A DNA stretch of 64,000 nucleotides from Hyposmocoma kahamanoa (GCF_003589595.1 NW_020654080.1:4210388-4274387), one strand, 5' to 3'; shown: positions 21,801-33,789, counted from the first letter of the stretch. Notes: a model not told the origin generated them from the letters alone. Program-made: numbers and translations.

Positions 21801-24800
21801 ATAAAATGTTACTTTTTTAATGCCGCATAACTCAAATTCGCTACTTTATACAGTCATTCGCCACGCGTATGTATGTTTCAACATTAGATTTATAATAATA
21901 ATGTATAGTGTAAACGACCTTGGTGTTATCAAGAATATGCATTCAAGACATTTAAAGTCACGTGTATGCAATACAACTTACTATGCCGTCTTTTGTGCGC
22001 TCTTTTATCTTTATGCGTATTTTATCTGTTTGTATGTACCTACTGCGTTTTTTGAATAATCTACAGTATTTGACAACGTACGCTATGCGGACGACCGCAC
22101 CGTGTAGTTATAGAAGAGGTGTATTCTCAAAGGTACTCGTACTTATTATTGTTATCTATCATAGCAATTGAAATGTCAATTTAAGAATGACACGGTCACA
22201 AAGCGCCATATTGGCCTCTACGCGGCCTTCGCGACTTATCAATGCCGATAAGTCGGCAATGTGACACCCTAACATAAATTTGTATTATCAAAGAAAAAAG
22301 CCTCAACCAACTGATAATTTAGACGGCAACTAGATAATACCGAAATTGCTCCTTGATCTCTACTGTCAACCCCGTGATGATAATTTTGGCCGATTTTTCC
22401 ATTGCGCACTTTGCATAAATTAATTACTTACGTGATGAACATTTAAATGTGTTTTATTACGGCAATAAAATATCAGTGTAACATCTGGATCAATATGCCG
22501 AAATTTGGCCGAAAATGGGCGTGGTGATAAGGTTAAAAATTTAATTAATTTGCACTACGGAATAAATAGCTTATCGTTTTAATTAATTGGCAGTCTGGTC
22601 AGAAATCGTTTTCTAAATTCTTATAATAGTCTAATTCGAAATTCAACTTGACAAAGTTAACTAACTTATTACGCCGTATATTTATAAATATTCCAATGTA
22701 TAGTGCTTCTTATGTGGTCTGTGATGCATCTAGTATATGAGTGTGGGTTTTTGACTCTTCCGCTTAATAATCGCGAATTGGCCAATCAAATGTTTTTTCA
22801 CAAGTAGCTGTGCCCATGAACTTCCGCATGAACTTCGCCAAGGCCGACGGATGGTGCCGATCGATCCGCCAAGATACCCATACTTAGGCCTACCATAAAA
22901 TTCGTTAAACGCGGACATTTTATACGAGTGAACGAAAATCAAAATAACACTGTGATTCACGATAATTTTGCTTCCAATACCAATACCTAGGTACATTGGT
23001 CGAACGAGTGATCGATCCAAGGATTTTAGAATTCTAAGTTTAAACTTGTTTAAAAATTTCATATCACTATCAATTACGATTTTACGTAATTGATTAGAGC
23101 TTAAATATAATTTTCCAAAGTACTAGTCGCTAAGTCCCGAATTAATAGAAAAATACAGAATCTTAATGTTTGTCATTTAAAATTCTAAGAAATCCTGACT
23201 TAGAAAACTCACGTGTGGTCTAACTCGAATCATACATTATACACGACTATTTTAGTCTGCCGGCAATCTTGAGTGGTACAGGCCAGATGACCGACTTTTC
23301 GCGATTGCGTAACACATTCGAAATAACCACGGCCTACACAGAATAACCCCCTTTAATAAATTTTCACAGTAACACATAGTGCAAGTTGTGCCCTACACTA
23401 ATTTGTATCTTACACGTTAGAAAAAAACTCTCGATTTCAAAATTTTTAAATTAGAATACCATATAATAATATAAAAGAATTAACATTTATTGGACAAAAG
23501 GAAGCAAGCACACAAGCGATAATAATGAATCAAAAAACTTAATTAGTAAGTGTATAAGGCTGAACGGTTTCCGTTTAAGGCTTCGTGGGATAATGAGAAA
23601 TTTAATGATAAAAATTATAAGACAGTAACTTCTTACCGCTTGGCCTGTATTCAGCTTAATTAGCATCGTACGTATTATGTATAGTTCTACAGGGCGCTGT
23701 AACAAATAAAAAGAGAAAACAACCTATGACATTCATTACTTAAATATATAGGTTATCTTTAAATTTCTGATAATTTCAAAAGTCCCCATAGATATCTTTT
23801 ATCTGATATATTGAGCACGCAATAACTTCCGTTCGTTATTTAAAATAGATAAATGAGGCCCTTCAAACAGGTTCTCAACTTTTTGGAATTCAGTTGCCAC
23901 TCGTGTTTTTTTAAAGTACTGGCTGTATAAAGATGGCGTGCGCCGCGTGCGCGTCACGATAATTTTTAATTATCGCGCTCAAATGCCAGTGAACTTGGCC
24001 TCACAGCCATGGCCAGCGGAGCATGCGCGGCCCCCGTCTTAACAGGTCACACTTGACGACACTACACACATTGCCTTTTTGAACGCCTCCCGCTTCTATT
24101 TGTCACCTGTTTCATATTACCTAGCAGTCTTGTGTTGACGACGAAAAAATGTTAATATTTAAAATATTACAACCTACTATTTATAGATGGGGATTTTTTA
24201 TTTCATTACAAATGCCTGACGAAGAATTTGTACCTGATACTCTCACTGGCAGGTGTCATTGGGTACTCAAGTGTGCGAATCTATGACTCATTGAATTTCT
24301 CACGGTGAGGTATAGACTACCTAGAAGTAATGAGTAATCGAGTCTGGAGTTTCCGAAGATACGATTTCATATTCAAAAGACTTCATCTATTCTGTCTAAT
24401 AAGTCATATTATCTATGGTTACGATAAATGTGATTACAAATTTTCAATTAGAAGTATTTGTGTTTTTAAGTTTCAACTCTTTCAATAATATTTTAAGTGG
24501 AAATAAAACCAAAAGTCCGGGCAGACAGTCAAAAAGGACTTTAAAAGCTTGCATTTTTCCGCTTCCAAGGACGGTCTTCACTGAACAATAAAAAGCGGAT
24601 TATCTCTGGTATCTTTTAAAATTGGAACGGCGGCGCATCTGAGAGTCGCGCCTAGAGTGATGAAGATATAATAGATATGCACTAGACCGGAGCCCGGCGG
24701 CGGCGCACCGCGACAATGCCGAGCCGTATCTTTTACACACGGGCTGAAACAAATACGTCGAGTGACCGTTAATCGCGGCGGGCGCCAGAGAGAAAATCGT

Positions 24801-26522
24801 CACGTCTCATGTGGAAATCGACTCCGTCGGCCCAACGCAATAGGTGTACGCCAACTCGACTCGCCCACAGCAGACACCACGCCGCGACGTCGCATGTTTG
24901 GCGATGGGCGTTGTCGCGCAAATCCTACCCGATACGTACCGAATTAGATCGACGCGCAACTGCGATAACCGACCGCGTAACTATGCGGAAATCAAATAAA
25001 AAGATTGCGTGGGTGTGTAAATTTATCGTCGCTCAGGTCGATAATGTGTCTGCAACGCAATTTCTTTACTAAACTGCGCACTTTCAGAAAGAACCTATTT
25101 CGCGAACGTCCCTGACTCTGATCGTTTAGTAATCAGCGAACAGCTGCCCACTTAACTTGCTTCTATTAGAATTTTATTTATTAGCCTGTAAGTTAAAATA
25201 TACAGGTAAGGTACCATAAAAGCTTAAATACTAGAAACAAAAACTAGGTTTAAATAATATGAGTAGCTTCTATTTCCAATCTCTATTAGACGTAATCGAT
25301 GATTTTCCACTTTATTAGTACCGCTTTATTGCAGGTATCGGACATAGCATAGTCGGTAACCTTTAATCACAATGAACCGCTGACATAATTATTTGTTGGC
25401 GTAACCGGATAGTGTGGTCGCACGTATTCCGCGAAACATGCGCTACGACGTAAACACGACGACGCTGACAAAGGCCATATCCGTGGCATTATACACGAGC
25501 AATGCGATCGCAAACACGACGCCACCTACCTAACTCATTCATAGAAATGAACCGTCGACTTAGCGCCGCAAACGTCTCCCGTCGCTAGCTGCGCCGCACC
25601 GCCGTATTGCATTCCTTGCAGAAGCGAATGGAATTCAGGCCGCGTTTCCGCAGCACGACTCACGTTACATAAAAACAGTAATCAATCTGACTAGGTGTAT
25701 TACTAGCTGAACCTGCTCATTTGGGAACCCTACGCCCTATGGCTTTGGCTCCAGATAAAGCAGGAATATTATAACTGGGAGGCGCCCGTGTTGAGGTAGT
25801 CACGGTTGACGCCATGCAACTCCGTACGTCTCCCACAAATTGGGCTTAGCAACAGCCGTACCTGGACCGATAGCGACAGTTCTGCATAGCAGCGAGCGGC
25901 CGTATACCAGTTCGACAAGCATTAGGTAACAGATTGGCATATCAATTTCGCTGGGAAATGTGTTAAAGTCGGGCGTTATCGTAGCGGCGTAGCGTGACAG
26001 CTCATTCCGAGTTGTGCTTTGTTAAATGGTAGTGGCTGGGGCCGGAAGCCGTCCACCGGTTGATAATCCCGAGTCCATTGAGTGCGGACGCTGCGGCAGC
26101 TCAGCACGCACGCGCGCTCGTTTTGGCGCGAATGGCGCGCCGTGACGTCAGGCGTCTGGATCGATGGCGGCAGACGCTGCGGTAGTACGGCGGGGTCGAC
26201 GCCCGACCCCCCACCGTGCACCACCTCACCCCTTCCCATCCACCTGACTACTGCAGTCGCATCCCGCATCGGCTAGATCTAGACCCATACTTATGTATAG
26301 AATAGTCGCGTCTCTGACAATCACTACGCCCGCTTTTTATGGCGATGCGGATGTAATGAACGTAATCACAATGAATAAAGCACCATTTAAACAAAAAGCG
26401 CTCCTAGTTTTATTTTATTTGTGCTGAAAAATTTTGACATGATTAAGTTCGTAATCTATAAGACCACGAAGTCAAATATCAAAATGGTCACATAATTCTA
26501 ACCATCATTTCCATTGTTGCAG
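18855..26522 (+). other. Myc: Myc intron 2 (7.7 kb)
   Basis: GT-AG intron (GTCAGT ... CCATTGTTGCAG), phase 1. It holds no recognisable SINE, LINE or family A/D copy, unlike DNA further out. GC-rich islands occur near 19320-19500, 20560-20700, 23930-24060, 24620-24960 and 25400-26280. Visible motifs are canonical E-boxes CACGTG at 21959-21964 and 23210-23215 and an E2F site TTTTCGCGCCAA at 20668-20679. Open frames in these islands show no family features and are not called. Confidence 0.8.
25980..26290 (+). promoter_or_regulatory. GC-rich island with E2F and CRE sites before Myc exon 3
   Basis: A CpG-rich block ends about 230 bp upstream of the last exon. It carries an E2F-type TTTTGGCGCGAA at 26121-26132, a perfect CRE palindrome TGACGTCA at 26143-26150 and GGCGCGCC between them. 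It could be an intronic enhancer or an internal promoter. Motifs are visible, function is inferred. Confidence 0.35.
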
Positions 26523-27076
26523 AGGAAGAAATAGACGTGGTCTCCTTGGGTACATCGTCGCAGCAACCACTGGCGTCCACTTCTCACGTGCGCACTGATA
26601 GCTTGCCGCGCACGCCCTCTGCCCAGGAGCGCCAGCAAATACAGCGTACTGTAGCCGCCTCGATGACTCCGCGTCCAGCTGCTAGAAAACGCCTCGTTCC
26701 GCCATCAACGGTAACCTCTGTTCCTCGCAGGAGGGCCCGCGGGCCCGGCCGCCGCGGTCGCCGCTCCAACACTGACACCGACTCTGAGGCCGAGTCTCCA
26801 GAGATCGAACGCCGCTCAATACACAACGACATGGAACGCTTACGACGGATAGGCCTCAAAAATCTCTTTGATGAACTTAAAAAGCAGATACCCGCGACAA
26901 GAGATAAAGATCGTGCGCCCAAAGTTGTGATCCTCCGCGAAGCGGCCGCGTTGTGCCGCAAGCTCAGAGACGAGGACGTGGAACGGGAGTATCTCAAGAA
27001 ACAGCAGGCCAAGCTGGTCACCAAGCTAAAGAAGCTGCGTATGGCACTTTCTACGCGCTATCATCGAGCATATTGA
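26523..27076 (+). CDS. Myc: Myc transcription factor, C-terminal exon with bHLH-leucine zipper
   Basis: This exon encodes residues 180 (split codon) to 363, stop TGA 27074-27076. It opens with EEEIDVVSL, matching the acidic EEEIDVVSV of vertebrate Myc, and the intron falls just before it, as in vertebrates. Basic stretches ARKRL (232-236) and PRRRARGPGRRGRR (247-260) are probable nuclear signals. A Ser/Asp/Glu-rich segment (261-274) suits CK2 phosphorylation. The basic region HNDMERLRR carries H280, E284 and R288, the E-box-reading triad. Helix 1, a loop, and helix 2 with APKVVILREA (human APKVVILKKA) follow, then a zipper with L323, L337, L344 and L351 and a Glu at the intervening heptad position 330. 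The protein is expected to dimerise with Max. The two coding exons total 1092 nt, in frame. Confidence 0.97.
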
Positions 27077-28110
27077 GCGCTCGGATCTGCATGATTGGAG
27101 TTCGCTTTGTGAAACTTCTGCGTCCGCTCGACAAACTGGTAACTTTCAATGCAAATTTTCCCAGCGCGTCAAAATGGACATTTAATCCTTTGTGCTCTCA
27201 ATGCGGTGACGAAGAACAACCTTATTGTTTAACTAGTTCCTCGTGGCCGTGTTCGCACATGCAGTTTCTACAAGCGGTTAGGCAGGAATTTTAATTTTTA
27301 AAATTTTAAAAGTCAGCTTTTACGGCTTACTCTGCTTCTGTGGGAATGTAAAGAGAGTACAGAGTTGTAAAGCAATATGTCGGTTTGTTTTGCTCAAACA
27401 ATATTTTGCAGTGCCAAAGTGAGCCATAAAACTGTTTTAACGATAAAAATCCTTGGTCTTCAGTAAAATATCTTAATAGTTACAGACTGCTTCGTGAACT
27501 AGTAGACTGGTTATACCTCTAAAAAGTTTTTGAATTATGATTAAAGTATTCATAGTTGACATAGCGCATAACAGATTTACTCCCCGTTGATGGAGACGGA
27601 AACAATATGAATTTGTTACACATTATTTCTTATGGCATTGAAGAAATTTTACTGAACCTTCAAAAAAGAAACACCGATGAATCGAGTTGTGTACTGCAGA
27701 GTCATGTCACATGCACCTTTTGATTCGCAAGTTTGTCAAAGCTGTAAATATAAGATGGGGAGTGAAGGTAGTCCTGAATTTATTAGTTAGGCAGAGGTGG
27801 CTGTTGTTGGCTTTAAGAAACGTTTTGGAGTGTTGGCCCCTATATATGTTTTCGGCCCGGTTCGTTGGATTTTCTAATTCGTCCCGTTTTGCGTGCGTAT
27901 TCACGCAGAAACGGGAAAAGTGATAAATATTGTTTTAACTTGATATTATTATAAGTTTAAACTACATTTATAGGTAAGTTAGCTTACGGTTTTGTAGTGT
28001 TTTGTTATTTTGTAAAATTTAACACCTTTTAATGTTTTTCTTTTTGTTTACATTTAGTCGCAATTAACTCCCAGTTTTACTATTTTACAATAAAATTTGT
28101 AATTTTTCAC
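27077..28110 (+). other. Myc: Myc 3' untranslated region (to first poly(A) signal)
   Basis: AT-rich sequence without repeats follows the stop. The first AATAAA is at 28089-28094. Further candidates are at 28465-28470, 28779-28784, 29317-29322 and 30032-30037, so the 3' end may be longer or alternative. The short open frames inside show no domain. Confidence 0.5.
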
Positions 28111-29640
28111 CGCATTGGACCAGTTTTTAAAGCGATTAATTTATTCATATGTATGTACAGATATAGCACCAACACAGCTTTGTACGTGAAAGATGTTTCA
28201 CTTAAAATTATGATTAATAAATTGTGTAATTTTATCATGTACGTTTTGCCATGTACTTCAGAGTGCGCGAGCAATGTAAGTAGCAACAATTCGCTTTTCT
28301 AAAACCAATTTTTATTTTTGACCACTTGCTATCGCTCGCGCATTTTAAAAGACAGGTTACTTGCACTTACATATTTGTATGTATGACTATCACTTAATAT
28401 TATATGTATATCATATAACATCGCTTAGTGTAATCTGAAATTTAATTTATTCGCCATTTTTGGGAATAAAATGAACGCAATTTATCATTTAATGTTAATA
28501 TACGTTACACGCATATTTATGTCCAATTGACGTACTAAATACAGTGAATAGATATTATAATCTCAGTGACTAAAATACATGTGTTATTAAAAAATAGACT
28601 GTGTATTTTGATAATAACATCAAAATCTATACAATCAAAATAGTCTTACGGTGTAGTAACATGAAAAATAACCACGACATAGTTCCTTATAGTACCTACT
28701 AATAGTAAATTTTGCATTTTCTTTATTAAATAATATTGCAGTAAGTAAGTAATGTATTCGCGATGATGATTAAAATTCAATAAAGCCTGACCAAAATGAA
28801 CGCGACCGTGTTGGATTGTTTTTAAAAAAAACGTAAAAGTCATTCAATCTCCGCCTCAAATGATCAATGCAATTTTTATAAATTTTTTCATTATGTATTT
28901 CAGGTCTTAAGATAGAGGTTGATGTTTTATCAAGCACATGGTCAGCAGTTACGTTTGAGGGCTTTAATTGTGTGCGGAATGTGCCTTGCTATGTACATAT
29001 ACATATAGATAATTAGGTTTATACTCGAATTAGTTGCAAGAAATATTTTTTGTGAGAAATATTATGTAGGATTATAGCGTTGTTCTGTAGGTAGCGGTAC
29101 ACGAGGAGTTATAGATATCGTGTTAAAGGTTCGCAGTTTATCTTCCACTAGCTGTAATATGTACATAATAGAAATAGAGCATAGATGTACGTCAACTTTT
29201 TATAAACAAGTTTTTTTTCTAGTAATTGTTTAGTTTTCTTAAATGGAGAGTATCGAATTCTCGAATGTTGTACCTGCATTTAATTTTTTTTTTGTTAATC
29301 TTATCTTGACATAAATAATAAAGATAATACATGACGATTTAGTTGTCCAAAAGTGAAATCGGTTTCTTATTGTGGTGATATTATACAGTGTTAAAAATTT
29401 AATAGATTTCACATAAGAAAAAGTCAGTAGTTAAAAGTATATTGATAAGGATTGACAGCTTTATGATTGGTAGACAGACAAGGTGTTGGAAAAAATATAA
29501 AAATTACAGCACATTATATTGTGACAAGGCACATTTCCACCATTGCCAAATGGAAAAAAAGCAACTTGGTTTGTAAATTTTATACATAAGGTTGGGATGA
29601 TTAAGTCATTTATAGTTTAATTTTACTTTTTCTTTGTATA
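28111..29640. other. Myc distal 3' region or intergenic, nothing recognised
   Basis: AT-rich and repeat-poor. It contains several AATAAA motifs that could serve longer Myc transcripts. No gene is visible. Confidence 0.4.
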
Positions 29641-29880
29641 GTATCCGTTAATTGTAAGGGAAGATCTAACCGCCGCCTGTGGTGTGGGACCATTCGAAGG
29701 ATGTCTATGTTTTTTTCTTGAGTTCGATTGGTTGTTTTTGGTGGTTTGCTGAGGGTTGGGGGTCCGCGTGTGTCTCGATTAAATCGCACGGGGACGCCCT
29801 GGGCTGCGGCGGCGGTGGCCCGCGCGCCGCTACAGAGAATGTAGGGCGCAACATAGATTCCGCCTAATATTAATATTGCC
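29641..29880. other. Isolated GC-rich island between Myc and TRIT1
   Basis: A sharp GC-rich patch (GGGCTGCGGCGGCGGTGGCC near 29801) lies in AT-rich surroundings. A 62-codon frame at 29679-29867 has no recognisable motif. Possible roles are an enhancer, a non-coding RNA exon or part of the 3' UTR. Confidence 0.3.
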
Positions 29881-30362
29881 CTCTGCGATCTTTGAAGCGG
29901 CGTTCTTTAAGGACATGTGTACTTACCACGTCTATTTTTTGGATACTATTGTAATGAGGAGAAAAGTTTTTGGTTTTTGTTCCTTAATTAATTATGTGTA
30001 TCGAAAACATTAAGATTAATGATTAAATATAAATAAACGAAGTTGTTTCTAGGCAGAATTTTGGCTAATTGATTGTGATTTTTATACTTTCGGTGTAATT
30101 CGGGGGTTGGCTAATTAATTAGAGTCTGAAACTGTGATTGTGTACCTGCGGGGTACGCATTTAGAAATGTATCCAAATATCTGCCTGGAGCTACTAAAAA
30201 AAATGATATTTTTTTAAATTTATATCACCCTGTCCCGGTATTCCTGCTTCGGCATTCCTTCAATCCTATGAACTTAAGAAAATAAAAAAAATGTAATTCT
30301 TATAGGATTTCAAATATATTTCACACAATAAAAAATATATACCTATACTCGCATATAGAATA
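29881..30362. other. Intergenic stretch, nothing recognised
   Basis: AT-rich, non-coding, no repeat recognised. It includes a distal AATAAA at 30032. Confidence 0.4.
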
Positions 30363-30480
30363 GAATAAGCTTTATTGCACACAAAATAAAAACAGTGACA
30401 ATATAAAACAGTCAAAGGTACAATCGGCGGCTTCATCGCTAGACAGCGATCTCCTCCAGGCAACCTTACAAATTACTACG
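30363..30480 (-). repeat. LINE 3' tail fragment
   Basis: On the minus strand it ends GTGTGCAATAAAGCTTATTC, a common 3' end of lepidopteran CR1/Jockey-like LINEs. Upstream it has GGAGGAGATCGCTGTCTAGC, the 'agcgataagaccgcc'-type segment that also occurs at 32400-32560. No coding part remains. Confidence 0.6.
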
Positions 30481-30991
30481 CATATACCACGAACTAAACA
30501 CACGACACAGTATAATAACTAGAAAACACTTGCACATGAATATAGCTTGCAAAAAAATAAAACGTAAAAAATAATATTTTGTAAGTATGAACAAAAAATA
30601 AGTCGTTTTTTTTCTAACTGAAAGGACAAAAACTTCGAAAGCAGACTACAATTTTAGTGGGCACGTATATTATACTGTGAGGAGTGACATAAATACCAAA
30701 CTATAAAATACACGAAGACGAATGGCGAAGTATTATATGTGCAAGTGATCCATTTCATCTACATACATACGACATCATCAAGGAGGGTGATGAAGAAAAT
30801 AGGTTTACGTATGCTCCTAATAAGTAAGTATCTAAAGCATTTCGTAACGTAAGTATTCAATAAAAAATCCCGTACAAGTAAGAATTCATTAACGCACAGT
30901 ATTTATGGAAGACGAGTATCTGTTATGATGGATATTTTTAACTAAGTAAAACTTCTAATTAATATATACATATAAATAACGCAAATACTCA

Positions 30992-31095
30992 TAGTCCAAA
31001 TTAATTACAACTCAAACTCACGAGGGAAATAAATGTAGTCCATACAACGGATGTTTGCTCGGGAATCGAACCCGGAACCTCAGCGTGGCAGATAA
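30992..31095 (-). repeat. tRNA-derived SINE (family S2), partial
   Basis: The reverse strand holds the B box GGGTTCGATTCCCGAGC, then a body with GACTACATTTATTTCCCTCG and TGAGTTTGAGTTGTAATTA. It matches the full copy at 53250. The 5' head and the 3' end are missing. Confidence 0.8.
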
Positions 31096-31341
31096 ATTAT
31101 ATTACATTGACTTGGAGGGTTGTGATATTCCGACACATATCAAAACAAAAACATTCGTTGTTTAATACATTGACTGATTTTTTAGATTCACATTAACTAA
31201 ATGTCTATACAAAGTGTATCGCTTCATAAGTCTTTCCGAAAATGTGCTGTATAGCCCATCGCCGTTGCCACAAACGGAACGTGTTGCTTCATCTGGCATA
31301 CGTCATAACAACAGTGAAGTTCGCGCGTTTGCCAAATTGTG

Positions 31342-31479
31342 ATGGCTTTTCGAACAATAATGGTTTCGCGGTTACCCATGGTGATAATTTTAGGTGCAAC
31401 TGGCACAGGAAAGACTAAACTCGGTGTGGAATTAGCACAAAAGTTTGGAACAGAGATTATTAGCGCGGATTCAATGCAG
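31342..31479 (+). CDS. TRIT1: tRNA dimethylallyltransferase (TRIT1/MiaA family), first coding exon
   Basis: This exon encodes 46 residues, partial. The enzyme transfers a dimethylallyl group to N6 of A37 in tRNAs that read UNN codons, in cytosol and mitochondria. Walker A GATGTGKT is at residues 18-25 and is preceded by the hydrophobic strand [13 protein letters not shown] (38-46) matches the family block just after the P-loop (E. coli: ELISVDSALIYKG), which carries the catalytic Asp. The exon stops exactly at CAG|GTTAGT, phase 0, where the family continues with VYKGLDI. An in-frame TGA at 31315-31317 supports the ATG at 31342. Further ATGs at codons 7 and 13 allow alternative starts: the long N-terminus [12 protein letters not shown] is basic and mitochondrial-targeting-like, while codon 13 would give a cytosolic form. 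No downstream exon was found in the window. Confidence 0.9.
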
Positions 31480-32399
31480 GTTAGTCGAAAGTTGTTCACG
31501 TTATAACCTGAAATTTTCGTTTGTTATTGTTGCTTATCTTCGACGCAATATGTTGTTGATTACATAAAAACGAGGATACGTCTAATGCATTTTAGCGCTT
31601 TTTTACAATAAACACGAGATAAGTTTTAGTTTTGAGTTATAAAATGTGTTTCTAACCTCAAAATTTTCCTGCGGTTCCAATACGACCTTGCGTGAGATTC
31701 GTAATTATGCGTCAGTTTTGTTTGCTTCTTGCCATCTTTTATCACAATGAATTAAATTCAAATAAAATAAAATCGTTATGTACTTTTAACTTTAATATTA
31801 TGTACAATTGCGCAATTAAATAATTATATATTATAATTGCATAATTGAATAAAATTTTTAATAAATACGTTTAAATTATTATTTATTTATTCTCGAATTC
31901 TGCAATCAGTCAAATAAACTGTTATCAGATGAGTTGGAAGATATAGGGCGTTCCAGAAGATTAAGGTCATTGCCTTATCTCCTCTTGTTTGCACAGCATA
32001 TGAGCTCTTTTCAGTTTTGTTCAGATTTTGAATAGAAATAATTGGGTTTAGCAGCAACAGTATGTGGGACAATGGGTTAGGATGAATTCCTAGTCGATGC
32101 CTGTTGTGAACTTTATAGAGTTTAGCTTCTTCGAGAACCGTTATAATTTCCAAATAATTGTGTATTTCGGAGTTGCAAGCATACCAGACTGCAGCAGTTA
32201 ATACCCTGAAAATATTATTTTGGGCTATTTGGAGGCAAACTAAATTTGTTCTCCTGGCTGATGACTACAATTGTATCCCGTAAGTCCACATCGGTTTTAT
32301 TGCACTGCAGTACACTCTCAGCTTATTGCTTAGAGATAAGGTGGATTGTCTTCTAAGGAGCCAGAGGATATTTCTGAATCTAAAGTTAAACTTAGATAG
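31480..32399. other. TRIT1 intron 1, proximal part
   Basis: AT-rich. It begins with the donor GTTAGTC. I searched by eye for the continuation of the enzyme (VY-G-DI, the HH-LD and GGT-YY motifs) and found none. No repeat was recognised in this portion. Confidence 0.5.
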
Positions 32400-32560
32400 A
32401 TAAACAATTAATGGCTCACACACAAGACCAAGAACAGTATAAACAACTTAAAAGTAATATGGGCAAAGGCGGTCTTATCGCTAAGAGCAATCTCTTACAG
32501 ACGACCTTTGAGGTACAGGAAAGCTAATCGGAGCGGGAGACGTAGTGTGCCATTTTACAA
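32400..32560 (-). repeat. LINE 3' UTR fragment
   Basis: The minus strand carries AAGAGATTGCTCTTAGCGAT followed by AAGACCGCCTTTG, a 3' segment typical of lepidopteran CR1-like LINEs and related to the fragment at 30363. No ORF part is retained. Confidence 0.55.
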
Positions 32561-33344
32561 AAAAAAAGAATTGTATAATAAAAAAACAATAATGTATCAA
32601 ATAGTTAATAAATAACGATATATTATACCTACATAAATATATGTACATATAAATATATATTTAACTTAGTTGTTTTGTTTTTTATAATATGTTCACTCGA
32701 TATCATCCTGTGATCCAAATGGAATCCAATATTTAACGCATAAGACTTGTGATAAAGTGTCAGCGCCTAAGTCGACTGAGGGGCAGGTGTCATATCTAAG
32801 TGTAAAAGTGATGTGATAAGATTTTGGAATGCTCAATGCTCCCTTTTATGCGCCATTTCTTTACCTATGCATTGGTTCTGGAAATTGAACCTAGTGTCTA
32901 ACACTTAGATGACTTAATATCAAAGTTTTTCCTTTAAAATATTTCAAATTAATGTACCAAATATGCATGTATTAGTACAAATTGTAGTCAGATGTCTTAA
33001 GTCCATGTACTATTGTAAATATAAAAATCAATTAGAAATCATGACCAGAAAAGAGACTTATTTTTAAGAAGAAATAATTTAAAAATAAACATTCTACAAG
33101 TAAGTGTATTAATTATAAGTTAATTTAAATAATTTGAATTAATCATGAAGATTTAAAAAATTTAATGCAAAATACTTCTTAATGTCTTTTTGAGTTTTGT
33201 ACTATGTAATACAACATAATTTAGACTCAGAGAATGTACAGCTGTAACGAGGTCTCTAAGATTGTTTTAAGCTGACAGAGTGTAGAGTCTAGAAAGTTAA
33301 AGAAGGGGTTTAAACAATCAAACGGATTTTTTCATATAATAATT
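32561..33344. other. Intronic or intergenic stretch, nothing recognised
   Basis: Very AT-rich and non-coding. Confidence 0.4.
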
Positions 33345-33603
33345 AAGTGACGGGACGAGCAAGCCGTGCCCCTGGTGGAAAGCGACACTGCTGTTCACAA
33401 CAGTTGAAGTGCCACATAGCTTTAAATCACAAAGGTGCGCTCGACACCCTGAGACATAAGTTGACATGTCCCATGTGTCAGTAATTTCACCAGTATCCTT
33501 ACCCTTCGAAACCGGAAATGCTCACATTACTGCTTGGCGGCAGAAATAGGCAAGGTTGCAGTACTTCCCTGGACGAACTCTTTCACAAGGAGCGCTACTG
33601 TTA
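33345..33603 (-). repeat. Family A interspersed repeat
   Basis: Reverse copy with GTGACGGGACGAGCAAG at the tail side, CCTGAGACATAAGTTGACAT, GCTCACATTACTGCTTGGCG and GGACGAACTCTTTCACAAGG. A small internal region near 33430 is deleted. Confidence 0.85.
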
Positions 33604-33789
33604 CAAAAATAGCATATTGTCATGTCATTTGTCATTTTCTTTTACTATAATTTGTTGTTTGAAGAAAAAGGTTAGCAATCACAGCTTCTTTATTTATATG
33701 CTTTGTCTAATTGTAAAAAAAAATTTTGAGACCACGATCTATAATTTCTTTAAATTTTCATTACTACCGTATGAACTCGGTTTTAATGC

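Noticed and set aside
24600..25072. Overlapping open frames in Myc intron 2
   Set aside because: They follow GC-rich composition in several frames and lack conserved features. Better explained as a regulatory GC island.
26584..27024. 146-codon minus-strand open frame opposite the Myc last exon
   Set aside because: It is a shadow of the GC-rich Myc coding strand and shows no domain of its own.
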